Assembly: GCA_037447655.1 (NCBI GenBank) | Contig: JBBHKE010003299.1 | Coordinates: forward strand, 1-64,000 | Reading direction: 5' to 3' | DNA: 64,000 nucleotides | From: Zygnema cylindricum | Taxonomy: Eukaryota; Streptophyta; Zygnematophyceae; Zygnematales; Zygnemataceae | Part shown: positions 9,783-21,390 of the stretch, piece after piece | How the letters are laid out: every line of letters begins with the position of its first letter | Numbering within the stretch: the first letter of the stretch is position 1 | Position numbers and translations under genes: made by a program | The notes under the pieces: generated by a model | What the model saw: the letters and a program-made list of their open reading frames with translations, nothing else | Databases searched by the model: none | Told to the model about the DNA's origin: nothing

Positions 9783-12490
9783 TTGTCTTTTTCCGCCACA
9801 CCGTACATCATGGGACTTTCTGACCATAAAAACGAAAATTTAGATTCCCTAGAACTTTTCGAAACTGCCCCAAAACTTCCCAAATCCAAAAAAAGTTTCC
9901 GTACAATTCACTCTTTTTTCTCCTTAAAAAAAACGTCCTCTCAAAACCTTTCCACCATTCCCGAACCTATTTTTCCCAAACCTAAATCCAAACCTAATTC
10001 CGAACCTGAAGAAGAAGGATTTGAATCATTTTCCGGACCACTTTCCGAACCTCCGAACCAAAAACCGGACCAAAAATTTCCGTACCAGAAAAGTCCGGCA
10101 ACTTTTCCTCGACCTTCCTCCTCCCCTTCTATTTTATCCCTGCCCGAAAAAAAAACCGAAACTTTTTCCGAAAATTCCCCCCTCTCCCTCTCTCCAAAAA
10201 CTACAAATATCCCTCCCTCCCCTCCCCCTCCCTCCCCTCCTCCCCCATTCGCTCTAGAAGATTTCTCCCTGCCCGAATTTTATCCCCAATCCCCAGAAAA
10301 CTTCCTAAAAAATTTCTCCCTGCCCGAATCCGATCCCCAACCCACAAAAAACTTCCAAAAATTTTCCTCCCTGCCCGAATCTCCCCCCTCGTCCGACTCC
10401 GCCGAAATGTTTCCTCTGCCCGAGTCGCAAAATTCTCTGCCCGCAAAATTTACCGATCCGCTGCCCGCGCCGGAAATTCCGCTGCCCGTAGAAAAAAATC
10501 CGCTGCCCGAAACCGCTTCCAAGGCGCCTCGACGGCGCTCCTGGTGCGCCTCCGAGAGCCACCGACCGAATTTTACGAATTATTCGAAGAAAGGGGGGAT
10601 GGGGGGAACGGGGACGATCGTACCGGTGGGGATTCTGCCCACGAGAGTGAATACGATAAGGGAGCACGCGGTGGAGGGAGGGGAAGGGGGAATTATTTAT
10701 GGGCATAAAGGGGGTATAGGGAGTGTGAGCGCCCATTTTGTGAGGCATTATGGGAAGGAGGAGGATGAGGAGGGAGAGGGAGAGGGAGAGGGAGAGGGAA
10801 AGGGAGAGGGAGAGGGAGAGAATGTGAGAAAGTATAAGAGGGATGGGAGGAGACAGTCGCTGGAATATAGCGAATTGGAGGCCGTGAAGGAAAGGTATGT
10901 GGGATTCTGTTTCAGTTTCAGTTTTCAGTTTCAGTTTTCAGTTTCAGATTCAGTTTCCATTGTAGTTTCAGTTTCAGTTTCAGTTTTGATCAAGTGTATT
11001 TGCATTGGTTTGGGTCAACTGTTCCTTTTTCTTACAGTTCGGTCGAAAGCGTTTCTGTGCGTTCAGTTTCCAGTTTTCAGTTTTTCTTGTTTTGTTTACT
11101 GGTGAAGTTCGTCAGTTTTCAGTTCTCAGTTTTTAGTTTCACCTCTGTTTCTGTCAGTTCAGGTGATCTAAACTTCCAGCTTCAGTCTCAGTTTCAGTTT
11201 CAGTTTTGCAATGTTATTTAAAAATCCCTCCCCGTCTCCCTCTCCTTCCCTCTCTCTCCCTCTCCTCCTTCCCCCTCTCTCCCTCTCCTTTCCCCTCTCT
11301 CCCTCTCCTTCCCCTTCTCTCCCTCTCCCTCTCTCTTTTTTAATTCCCTACAGGAGATGGTTATGGGTCTTTGAATTGCTACTTTTTCCCCTTAGTATCT
11401 AAAGCTTGTGAAGAACACGCCTTATATCTTTTAGAGAAGGAAAAAGGCGAAAAATACAGAGATCCTTCCCTAGCCAAGGTCAAATATGAGTGGCTCAGAT
11501 CGTCCGATCGGGTCGTCTTGCTTTCGAGAAAATATGCCGAAGAGTGGCCCGTAAAGAATTATTGGATTCCCAAGTAAGTTTTAGTTTTTTTTTGTTGAAC
11601 TAAGTTTATTTTCTTAAGCTACGTTTTTTTTTCTTGGACTACGTTTCTTTTCTTGGACTAAGTTTTTTTTGTTGGACTAAGGTTTTTTTCTTGTTTTTTT
11701 TCTCAAGCGGATTTTTCTTTCGTAAAATAATTTTTTTCTTCTTGAACTAAGTTTTTCTTCTTGAACTATTTTTTTTTCTTAAAACTACACTGTGAATCTT
11801 TATTATCGTTTATCATACTAATTTGTTGCCAGTTTCTTTTTGCCCTCTGACCTCAAAATAGTGTCAATTACACTATTTGTTTCTTTCTTAACACTTTCTT
11901 GAAAATGTTCAAAAACAACCGCATTATTTGTAGCTGAATTAGAGTCAATAACACTCATATAAACCCTAATATATTCTAATAATTTCTTACTCTTTCCATT
12001 TCATATGTTTTCATAATACACTGGATAATTGTCCCTTTCCTTTTTGTTGCTTTTTCTTTTTTTTTACGGGGATTTTTATTCTTTTGTGTTGTCATTTTGT
12101 TTAGATCCTCAATTTGTTCGTCTTCCTACTAACTTTATTTCTCTCTCTCTGTCTCTTGTCCTTCCCCTCTCCCTCTCATCCCTCTCCTCTCTTTCCTCCC
12201 TCCCTCTCCCTCCCTCCAGACTGACTCAAGCCGCCTGCCTCTGGAAAGGATTATCGGGCGAAATATTTTTAGAAGATTCGCAAACTTTCGACAGTTTCTC
12301 CGTTGCGGACGACGAGGAAGCGTTGCATAGAGCCGTGATGGCGGAACTGGAACGGAAACGGTGTCCCATGAAAATGAGAGTTTCCGTTGGAGCGATGGGG
12401 AAAGATAAAGGGGCGCTGAGAAAATGGGCCTTTAAAAAGTGGTTTGGGAGGGTGAAGGCAAAGAGGGAGGGGGAGAAGGGGGAGAAGTGA
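9783..12490 (+). CDS. Unrecognised proline-rich protein, at least three exons
   Basis: I do not recognise this protein. Exon 1 (9783 to a good donor after 10895, AAAG|GTATGTG) encodes about 370 residues: a Pro/Ser/Glu-rich low-complexity half with recurrent LPE(S) units, then a basic segment (APRRRSWCASES), a Gly-rich stretch and an acidic EGEGEG run. A later exon ends at 11575 (donor GTAAGT) and encodes a charged helix-prone block, EEHALYLLEKEKGEKYRD through EEWPVKNYWIPK. The last exon runs from 12220 after a pyrimidine tract to TGA at 12488-12490 (AACLWKGLSGEIFLED, ending in a Lys/Arg-rich tail); its phase fits the exon before. The junction between exon 1 and the 11.4 kb exon does not fit in phase. 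A small exon near 11039-11061, after a strong TTTCTTACAG acceptor, would repair it but is speculative. An alternative initiator is the ATG at 9810. A real gene seems likely because splice signals and composition agree; function unknown. Confidence 0.55.
10908..11340. repeat. Intronic CAGTTT repeat followed by CCCTCTC pyrimidine tract
   Basis: Dozens of CAGTTT/CAGTTTT units (10912-11210), then CCCTCTCC-type pyrimidine repeats (11220-11335) just before the next exon. The many TTTCAG trinucleotides create decoy acceptor sites. Confidence 0.75.
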
Positions 12491-15041
12491 GAGGAGGGAA
12501 GGAGGGAGGGAGGGAAGGAGGGAGGGAAGGGGGGAGGAGGGGAGGGGGGAAAGGGAGGGGAAAGGGGAATAAGGGTGTTAGGCTCTTTCAGAGAGGGAGG
12601 GAGAGGGAGAGGGGAAAGTTGAGTGTTAGATTCTCGAGAGAGAGGGATAGGGAGAGGGAGAGGGCAAGGGGGAGGGGGTGAGGAGGGGCGTGGTCGAGTG
12701 GAAGTGAGGAGGAAGGAGAGAGATTCTTGTTGTCTTCCTTTACTCTTTTTTTTTTCCCCCCTTCTTCCTTAAGTTTTTTTTTGTGGTTTTAGGAGCTTTT
12801 TTGATGAAGAAGAATTGTTCCTTTGGTGAACAATGGTTTCTTGATCGAGAAATTTCACCAATTGTTTAATTTTTTTAGTATAAATTAGACGCTTGAAGAG
12901 GAGTTTTATTCGTATAATTCAATTTAGTTGTATTCCAAGATTGGTTTCGGTTGACAAAGTTGATAATTTAGTGGATTGAACGATGTGTTTATTGAGTTTT
13001 TTATAGTTTTGAGTTTTTAGATTGGTTTGTTTTCGGAAATTAGTCTTTAGTTATCGACGGTTTTTGGGTAAAAACCGTAAAAGCCGTCAATTTTTTTTTT
13101 TTTTGATTTTGGTAGGAATGTTAATAATGTTGGGATAGTCGGAAAGTGTTCAAACCATTGTTTTTTTTTGTAAAATAAAGTGGCTTTTTGTGTCAACTTG
13201 TTTTTTATATTTGTCTTTTTTTCTTTTTTTTATTGTTTTAAGGGGTTGTGGTGAATAATCTTTACATCGGTTTTTTTTTAATTGATCAGTTTGAAAGTAA
13301 TTTCAAAATATCGTGTTTGTCTATTTTGAAACCATGTAAATAACTTATATTTGGTACGTTTGGAAACTGTTTAGTTTAGTTTTTGAAACACATTATCTGT
13401 TTCTGTTCCCAACAGTTTTAGAGCGAGAATCTATACGGCATACAAAAGGAGAAAAAAAATGAAAAAAAATTGAAAAGAGCGAATCTGGTCTTTCACACGA
13501 CATATAGCACGAAGAATGTAATTCAAATATAACATTATTTTTTTTTCCTTTTAATTTTTGAAGGCATTAACTTTTTTCTTTGAATTTCGCAAGGTCTTCC
13601 AAAATCTCCTTATTTTTTTATTAATTTTATAAGCTCACACGCAATATGTTAAGTTATTAAAATTTATGCCTTTTGAGGGACAAGTTAAAAAAAAATAAAA
13701 TGCTCTAGAAAGAACGAAATGTTATTTCGTGTCTTAAAAAAAAACATTTTCGTTCGACTTTATTAAATAGTTTTTTAACTCAGTCAGCATCACCACGTAT
13801 GTGTTATTCAATGTATAATAAGGAAATCTCATAGTGTGCGTTTATTAGATTCTAAGTGGGTTTAGCAAGATATTCCCAATTGAATTTATGTGGATCCTCC
13901 GAAGAGGCTTCCCAAAAATTAAAGTATGCCGCATTCAGTACGAATTGCACGGTATTCTTTAGTAAAAGGCGAAAGAATAGTTCGCTATGCAATTGGCACG
14001 CGGCTGCATGAGTTTCTACATCTGCAGGAAAAGTATTTATACGGAAAGATATTTCTAGTGATTGAAAAGAATGTGGGATAATGTTTCGTACAAAGTAGTA
14101 AATATTCAAGTATTGAAGTCTTAGCCGCGGAGGTACGAAACGGTTGTACCATCCATTTTCCGATCCGATTTTGTCTTTCTTTATTTGATTGTTTTGTTGG
14201 ATGTGCTCTTCGTTTTTTGTCGGTGAACGAATTTCACACGAGTTGTCAAATTGTGAGCTCGTACGTATAAAAATAGCATTCGGTCGGAATGGATCTAAAA
14301 AATGAACTGAATCGGAGCATTAGGACCGCTCATTTATGTAATAATTGAAATTGCTTAAAGGTCGTAACAAACGGTCAAACTGCCGGCTGTTTGTCGTTTG
14401 AGCAGTTAACTAGGATCGTCATTAAAACATTTGTTTAAACTACAGTAGAGTTTGAACATACTTGTCAGTTTGTAGCCTTAAATAATTGAATACTCTTAGA
14501 ACAGTTTTGTTGATCGCAGAGGCAGTAGTTAAAGGCGATTCTCATGAGGAGGTGTCAGTACTTGTACGGACACATTTATTGGTAGAGTGGTACTGTACCA
14601 GGTATCTAAAGTTTTAATATTGAGAATCGTGAAATATTTTTAAAACCCTGCAATTTAAATGTATTTGCGTACTACAAAATTGTACGAACTAGGCGGACTA
14701 TGTCATTGTACAACCAAAATCCCCTTGGCTTTGCATACGCGCTATCTTTTTTAATGGTTGCTTTTTTTGCCCTGTCTTAAGAATTTATTAGAAAAGCACG
14801 ACGCGTGCATAAGAAAGTGATCTAAGAAAGCACGAATACCGTCAGGGTTTATCTGACTACGGAAGATAATACGGATAACAGTAATTGTGGTCCAACCGAC
14901 TAACATATTGACATTTTAGGGCACCCTCTTAAGGAGCGCAGTTAGGTTAAAGGTTGATGGATCGTAGCCGGTTTACACCTGTTTTATTTGGCTAATGGTT
15001 TGAATTTGTTTTTTGTTCAATTATCATTTGCTTTTAGCTGC
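12491..15041. other. 3' flank and intergenic DNA, no gene recognised
   Basis: The first 230 bases are a homopurine GGGAGG/GGGAGA tract immediately after the stop of the proline-rich gene. The rest is AT-rich with poly-T runs. I see no reading frame, RNA gene or matched inverted-repeat ends that I can support. Confidence 0.4.
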
Positions 15042-15061
15042 GTGCGTGCGTGCGTGCGTGC

Positions 15062-15098
<37 letters not shown>
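15042..15098. repeat. (TGCG)n then (TG)n microsatellite
   Basis: About six TGCG/CGTG units pass into about seventeen TG units. Simple sequence repeat with potential to form Z-DNA. Confidence 0.95.
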
Positions 15099-15100
<2 letters not shown>

Positions 15101-15174
15101 GCATATGATTTACTTTGTTTTTGTGTTACATTCCAACCTTCATTTCACCTTTCATTCAACTCCCAGTCTAAATG

Positions 15175-15385
15175 GTTTGACACCACAATTTTTTAACATT
15201 AAATTTTATTTAAGAGGTATATTGTTGTGCAAGTACAAGATTTATGCTAGACCTCCTAGAGTTAACAACACTATTTTAGGTCGTGGACTACAATTTGCCA
15301 CGTCTCCTTGTTCTAAATTAGTATTATTAATTCTAGTTTAGCATTAACACTAATAAATCTTTAACGCTAGTGACGATGAGCGGTG
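15175..15385. mobile_element. MITE, family N, left end poorly defined
   Basis: The right end GATGAGCGGTG, followed by TA (15386-15387), matches the TIR style of the other TA-flanked MITEs. The interior (CTACAATTTGCCACGTCTCC...AAATTAGTATT) matches the element at 52700-52896. The left end is degraded, so the start is approximate. Confidence 0.45.
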
Positions 15386-15404
15386 TAGGACGTGGTAGCT
15401 TCTA

Positions 15405-15618
15405 CACTATATTGCTGTTAGTCTTAATAAATTTTTTTGCCACTTAAAACATCTTTTCTCCGTACACACTTGTCCTAGTTTCACATGGTGACCGCCAGTC
15501 GGAAGATGAGAATACTGGCTTTCGATCGCAACCGTCAGATCCATAATCAAACAGTGTGTAGGGAAAAAAATGTTTTAAGTGGCAAAAAAAACATTAACAC
15601 TAATAGCCATACACAGTG
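15405..15618. mobile_element. MITE, family M, copy 2
   Basis: The internal blocks GCCACTTAAAACATCTTTTCT and, near the right end, ATGTTTTAAGTGGC are inverted copies and match the elements at 1243-1483 and 43390-43606. The outermost bases have diverged (the right flank reads CA instead of TA). It lies 18 bp from the preceding MITE. Confidence 0.6.
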
Positions 15619-16556
15619 CAGTTCACTCCCTTAAAAGAAAAGAACCCGACTTTCTTAAAAAGCGCGATGGTAAACCTGTTATCAACACTAACTTAAAATT
15701 TAGGCCAAAATGGTCACAACCGAATCAGTGCTATTATCTCTAATAGCTAAGGGCAATATGCCAATATGGGATTTATTTGAGGGTAATTAGTTTTTGTTTA
15801 GGTCCAATCTACATCGACAAGTATCAATAACTTACCAAATCGACTATTAGGAAAAAAAAAATTAGCAATAGAAACGGTTCTTAATGTTCAAAGACCCAAG
15901 AAAAAAACCGGCAACAATCTACTGTTCATAACACTACTATTCATAGTGCAAACTTCCCATCACTTTTAGAGTTAGTGAATTATTCGCATTATCACTTGAT
16001 AAGAATTAATTACAGTAAATTATGTTTAGCAAAGTGGAGTCATATGGCCAGTTAACTAGATACGGTTATCGACACAATTTTACGACCTAAAGTCAAGAAA
16101 TACAATAATTGGACATTACAACAATGATGATGTTTACCCCTACAAAAAATAGAGTTGATAATTTGGTAAAGCTTTCTAAACTGTAAGAGTAGGGTACCTT
16201 GGTAGGTTTCCTTATTATTATTATTATATTTTTTTCATGCAAAACTTGACAAATAACCTTAAAGAAAAAGGTTACTAAAAAATGATTAATAACCTTTTGG
16301 ATATTGTTTTTTTAGTACAAAATGGTTTTTAAATTGTGACACTATAGGACAAAGTGGTAAAATCCAAAAGAGGAGAAAAGAAGTACCTAACTGCTTAACA
16401 TCCTTGTTTTCTCTTATGAACATTTTTTGGGCAGTTTTTGCCACAAACACGGGAAAAAAATCGCGATAAAACCAAAACCGACGATTTCGTCGTAAACTTG
16501 TAGAAAAAAACAAAAAATCAAAAATTTATGATCTGACAATCTCACATCGTTTACCC

Positions 16557-16593
<37 letters not shown>

Positions 16594-17182
16594 TATACAT
16601 TCCCAACGTTGCAAATTTAAATCATCGAAATCACAACTCAAAAATAAAATAAAAATCAAACCAAAAATAACTGAAAACTAAAGAGAAACTTAAACAAACA
16701 ACTTACACGATAACTTTTTCGACAAATACAAAACATTTACGGGAAGTACCAAAGCGGTAAGTCATCATTATATGAGAACATCTCTCTCACAAATGGAAAA
16801 ACAGTCAACAGTACATAATTTGCCTGCAAAAAGGAAGAGGGAGAGAGAGAGTGAGAGAGGGAGAAAGAGAGACAGAGGGAAAGGGAGAAAGAGAGAGAGA
16901 GACAAAAAAAAAGAGGCTTTCCTTTCAGAATTTGCATCCCACTCGCTTCTTTCCTCCCCCACTGTCCGTAATTTTCTCCTTTTCCTATTATTTTCGAACT
17001 CTTCCTCCACCTTCTGCCCACTCACAAGACCTGTGACAGTTGTCACACCAAAAAAACTAACAACTGTCCCTATACACATCTTTTTCTGTCTCCTTCCTCG
17101 CCCCATCTCTCTCACACACTCTCTCTCTCACCCGTTCTCTCTCACTCTCCCGTCCTGTCCTCCGCTCCCTCTCCCTCTTCCT

Positions 17183-17260
<78 letters not shown>
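15619..17260. other. Intergenic AT-rich DNA then purine/pyrimidine tracts, no gene
   Basis: Contains an A-run followed by (AT)n at about 16559-16600, a GA-rich tract at 16838-16905 and a long (TC)n tract at 17105-17260 that runs into the assembly gap. An open frame that spans the gap is only low-complexity translation. Confidence 0.5.
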
Positions 17261-17270
17261 NNNNNNNNNN
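17261..17270. other. Assembly gap (10 N)
   Basis: Ten undetermined bases directly after a (TC)n microsatellite. The gap length is probably arbitrary and the repeat likely collapsed here. Confidence 0.98.
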
Positions 17271-17378
17271 CCCCTCCCCCGGACCTCCACCGAACGTCTC
17301 TCAAGCCTCCCCCAAGCCTCCCCCAAGCCTCCCCCGAGCGTCCCCCGACCCCCCCCCCGAGCCTCCCGCCGTTCCCGG

Positions 17379-20300
17379 CTAACTCCTCCCTAATTGTAGT
17401 ACAAACACCTGGTCGTCAAAAGTCAACCCGGCCGCCGTATGGCCCTGTTGCTCCCCATCAACCATTCCTCCAAATACCAACACACTACTCCCTCCCCCCA
17501 TCCCACACGCCCCGTGGTACGACCTCCTCTCCGGAGCCTCTCCCTTACACCCCACATATCTCCATACTCCGCAGCTCTCTCTCTCCATCCCCTCCCGCTC
17601 CTTCCCCGTCCCTTTTCTCCCTTCCCTCCTCTCTCCCTTGCTAACCTTCCTCTCTTTCCTGTCGTTTAACTCTCTTGTTTCCTCCGTGTGAATATTGTCT
17701 TTAGAGTCCTTACTGTTGTTGGTTGTGGGAGGGGTGGAGGTAGAGGCGGCGGTGGTGGTAGGAGTAGTGGTAGGAGGAGGGACAGGAGTAGTGAGAGTAG
17801 TGGTAGGAGTAATGTTAAGAGTACTGGTAGGAGTGGTGGGAGCAATAATGGTAGGAAAAGTGGTAGTAGTGATGGGAGTAGTGGTAAGAGTAGTGGTAAG
17901 AGGAGTGATAAGAGTAGGGATAGGAGTAGGGATAAAAGTGGTGGTAGCATTAACAGGAGTAGGAGGGGGAGGAGGAGGAGTGAGATCTCCATCCGCATCC
18001 ATACTCTCATCTCTAATCTCACTGCTCTCTCCCTCCCCCTCTTTTCCCTTCTCTTCAAGATCCATGGTTACTACTTCTCCTTCTTCTCCCTGTAACACCG
18101 ACGCATCCAATGGACATTCAGTTTCTGTCATTTTCTCATCTCTCCCTCCACCCCCTTCAGTCATAAGCTCTGGAACCACCTGCAAATCTCCCTCTTTTGG
18201 ATGATCCCATTCTGGAACTTGACATTCTTCGCTCTCTTCTCTCTCTCCCTCTCCTTCTCCCTTTCCCTCTTCCTCTCCCACTCCCTCTTCCTCTCTCCTT
18301 TGATTCGGATCCAACACCCAAACATCACATTTCCTCCCTCTCCTCCCATCCTCTCCTCCGAAAATCAAAACCCTCCCTCCCAAAATTGGAGTTGCTGAAT
18401 GTCCGGCTCTTGGTCCAGGTCCAAAAACCCCATTATACCCATTTCTTTCGTCTTCTTCTGGCATAAAACTCGTCTTATCGTGAGAAACCGAAGTCTCCAA
18501 TCTCGTCCAAAACGGTTCCAATCCGTTAAAATCTAAAATCCAAACATCGCTCAAAACCTCCAAATTTGCTCCTCTCCCTCCGAATAAAACCACTCTATTT
18601 TTGGTAACCCAGGTTAAAGTATGTCCGGATCTCGCTTGCGGCGAATAAGTCGTCGCCACCTGTCGCCACGTGGGAGGGTCTTCGTCAAGATCTAAAATCC
18701 AGGTGTCGCCCAATCGGATCCCTCCGTTTCCAATCCCTCCAAAAACTACAATTCTCGACTTTCCGATATAAGAAGCCGCATGGGCTCCTCTGGCGTCAGG
18801 GGATTCCACAACGGAGAGTTGTTTCCAAGTGGAAACACCTGCATTATTTTCTCCTCCGTCACTTATTTCTCCTCCGTTGTTGTTTTTCCCTCCAGTTATT
18901 TCTCCTTCGTTGATGCTTTCTCGTCCTTTGTTCTTTTCTCTGCCGTCCGTTACAGAAAAAAGCCAGGTCTCGTCGGACCTCACTCCGAAATCGTTGATAC
19001 CACCAAACATTACAATTTTGTCTTTTATTACAGTACAGCTTTGTTGGAAACGACCTGCAGGTTGCCCCTCTGTTGACGCCCGATGCCACATAAGCACCTG
19101 AATCCTGCCACCTGGCAACAGAAGTTTGTCTGTAGCAGCCAGCCAGGTGTCGTCCAGGTGGCGACCTACAGGCAAGGGAGGGGAAAAAGGAAAAACAAAA
19201 AATGGAATTAGCGAGAGGAATGTCAAGAAAAAAGTATGAGCAAGAGAAATAAATATAAAGTAAGAAAAGAGAAAAGAAAACAGAAATGAAAAAAACAGGG
19301 AAATGAAAAGAAAAAAAAGTAGGACATACAAAAATTATTAGTGCTGCATACCGCATCGAATGTTAGGCGATACACCGCCGTTGTTCAGTTTCGCAGTATT
19401 TAATATTGTTATTACTATAGTTAATATTATCATTAATATTATCATGACGATTATTGTTGCTATTTTGCCAAAAAATTTTATTTCCTTGGGTCATGAACTC
19501 TGAAAGGTCAGTGTCTGACCAATCCACGACCACCTAGGAGAGGGAGTGGGAGAGGAATGGGGAGAGTGAGGGGGAAAAGGAGAGGGAGAGGGAAAGGGAG
19601 AGGGAGTGGGAGAGAAAGAGAGGGAGAGGAAGTGGAGAAGGAGAGGGAGAGGGAAAGGGAGTAGGAGAGAAAAAGAGGGAGGGAGAGGAAGAGGAGAGGG
19701 AGAGGAAGTGGAGTGGGAGAGGGAGAGGGAGTGGAGAAGGGAGAGGGAGGGGAGAGGGAGAGGGAGAGGGAAAGGGAGGGGAAAGGGAGACGGTGAGGGC
19801 GAGGGCGAGGGCGAGGGAGAGGGCGAGGGCGAGGGCGAGGGAGAGGGCGAGGGCGAGGGCGAGGGAGAGGGCGAGGGAGAGGGAGAGGGAAAGGGAGGGG
19901 AGAGGGAGACGGAGAGGGCGAGGGCGAGGGTGAGGGCAAGGGAGAGGGAGAGGGAGAGGGAGAGGGAGAGGGAGAGGGAGAGGGAGAGGGAGAGGGAGAG
20001 GGAGAGGGTGAGGGAGAGGGAGAGGGAGAGGGAGAGGGAGAGGGAGAGGGAGAGGGAGAGGGAGAGGGAGAGGGAGAGAAAATTAACAAAATGGTCAAAA
20101 TTCTCTCTTGTATTTTTGACAAGTTCAAGCCAGATTTCCTCCCCAAATGCTCTATCCCTCCCCTCCTCTCCACACTTACTCTCCCTACCATTCCCCCTCT
20201 CCCTCCTCTCCTCTTTTGTGTGTTGCTTCCAAAGGTCCTCCCTTCATCCCTTACCCTCTATTTTTGATTCTTTAAATTACTTCCTTTACTTTTACTTCTT

Positions 20301-20593
20301 AAACGTTATTTCTTTGAAATTCTTAAGCTCTTTTTAAAAAGATACATCCCTCTCTCTCCCTCTCCTGTCCTCTCCCTCTGTCTTTCTCCATCCCCCAGTC
20401 CTCTCCCTCTCACACTCTCTCTCTCTCTCTCCTTCTCTCGCGCCTTTTTCCCTTCCTATCCAACTTCCTTGCGTCCTCCCTTCTGCATTTTCCCCAAAAT
20501 CCCTCTCAGCCCTTCTTGCGCCTCACCATCTTCCCATCCTATCAATTTGGCCTCCCACCCTCCCCCACCCCCCCCCCCCCCCCCCCCCCCCCT

Positions 20594-20666
<73 letters not shown>

Positions 20667-20704
20667 ACCCCCCCCCCCCCCCCCCCCCCTCCCCCCCCCC
20701 CCCT

Positions 20705-20742
<38 letters not shown>

Positions 20743-20771
20743 TCCCCCCCCCCCCCCCCCCCCCCCCCCCT

Positions 20772-20802
<31 letters not shown>

Positions 20803-21290
20803 CCCCCCCCCCCCTTCCCCCCCCCCCCCCCTCTCAATCTCTCCCAATCCCTCCCTCTCTCACCTCCATGACTACCTCCCCCGAATACGACAAGCTTGCC
20901 GCCCGCCAACACCGCCATGGAATGCGAGGCTCTCGCTCTCGGCACCCCCCCTCCCTGCTCCACTCGGTGCCACGTGGCATGATTCAGGGCCGCCATGTCA
21001 GCGTAGAGTCCCGCGAATCCCGCCCTTGTCGTTAGTGCCGCCGGAATCTCCGCTGCCAGGTCAGCACCCCATTCTCGTGCGTACACGTGGCGCCACAAGG
21101 AGTCTCCGAGTGCGAGAGTGCGGTAACGACGACAGGTGGCCGCAAACGACAAGATGGAGCGTGGCGGGAGGTGACGTAAGATGAGTGCCACGTGGTCTTG
21201 TTCGAGGACGTCCAAGTGACACGTGTCGGCACGGGACAGGGTTTTGGATTGCTTGGAAGGAGGTGACGCGGCGGGGGAGAGGGAGCCCAT
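17379..21290 (-). CDS. F-box/kelch-repeat protein, two exons
   Basis: Minus-strand gene. Exon 1 is 21290-20864 (ATG at 21290; donor GTGAGAG), the intron is 20863-19166, and exon 2 is 19165-17379 (acceptor CTGTAG; stop TAG). The junction phases fit (G|GT), giving 737 residues. Residues about 27-72 form an F-box (LPPRSILSFAATCRRYRTL, SLWRHVY). Six kelch-type blades follow from about residue 113, each with a PRxxHS/GH...VVFGG...DTW(I)LD pattern. F-box proteins dock on SKP1 in SCF ubiquitin ligases and the kelch propeller selects the substrate. The arrangement resembles the plant At1g51550-like F-box/kelch family, which I recall at under 500 residues. The excess is a low-complexity insert of about 240 residues (about 435-673): an acidic part, then a Thr/Pro-rich part, before the last blade. 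An upstream in-frame ATG at 21398 is less likely because telo-boxes lie between the two. Target protein unknown. Confidence 0.85.
19537..20081. repeat. 540-bp homopurine (GGGAGA/GGGCGA)n block in the F-box/kelch intron
   Basis: On the plus strand almost every base is A or G, in hexamers GGGAGA, GGGAAA and GGGCGA. The transcribed strand of the gene is the complement, so the pre-mRNA carries an equally long polypyrimidine CUCUCC tract. Such mirror-symmetric purine tracts can form triplex (H-DNA). Confidence 0.92.
20559..20832. repeat. 270-bp nearly pure poly-C block in the F-box/kelch intron
   Basis: C-runs interrupted only by single T or A bases or TT/TCT. In the gene's sense strand this is poly-G, lying 30 to 300 bases after the donor site. 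It can form G-quadruplex and is a likely site of sequencing or assembly error. Confidence 0.9.
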
Positions 21291-21294
21291 GGTG

Positions 21295-21316
21295 AAAACC
21301 CTAAAAAACCCTAAAA
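21295..21316 (-). promoter_or_regulatory. Tandem telo-box (AAACCCTAA-type) in the 5' leader of the F-box/kelch gene
   Basis: AAAACCCTAAAAAACCCTAAA on the plus strand lies 5 to 26 bases upstream of the ATG. Telo-boxes are known plant promoter/leader elements bound by telomere-repeat-binding factors. Functional role here is inferred from motif and position. Confidence 0.5.
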
Positions 21317-21332
21317 AACAGTGGAGAAAGAT

Positions 21333-21390
21333 GCCACGTGGCGGATAAGGACGCACGATGAGAAATGCGGCGAGGTGGATGTGCCACGTG
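21333..21390. promoter_or_regulatory. Two G-boxes upstream of the F-box/kelch gene
   Basis: A 10-bp palindromic G-box GCCACGTGGC at 21333-21342 and a second CACGTG at 21385-21390 lie about 45 and 95 bases upstream of the start codon. G-boxes bind bHLH and bZIP factors in light, clock and ABA responses. More CACGTG words lie inside exon 1 (near 20974, 21089, 21189 and 21221). Confidence 0.55.

Noticed and set aside
13850-14950. Possible further transposon between the proline-rich gene and the TG microsatellite
   Set aside because: No matching inverted ends or target duplication could be found by eye.
16772-17644. A 290-residue open frame on the plus strand across the N gap
   Set aside because: It is a translation of GA and TC repeats plus unknown bases, antisense to the end of the kelch gene; no domain and no splice logic.
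17666-18204. Open frames antisense to the Thr/Pro-rich insert of the kelch protein
   Set aside because: Mirror of a low-complexity coding sequence; no start context or homology.
19508-20337. Long open frames on both strands (Ser-Pro repeats and Gly-Glu/Arg-Glu repeats)
   Set aside because: They come from the homopurine hexamer block, where every frame is open by composition; the block is the F-box/kelch intron.
20469-21184. Polyproline and polyglycine open frames
   Set aside because: Translation of the poly-C block; the only real coding part here is exon 1 of the minus-strand F-box gene (20864-21290).
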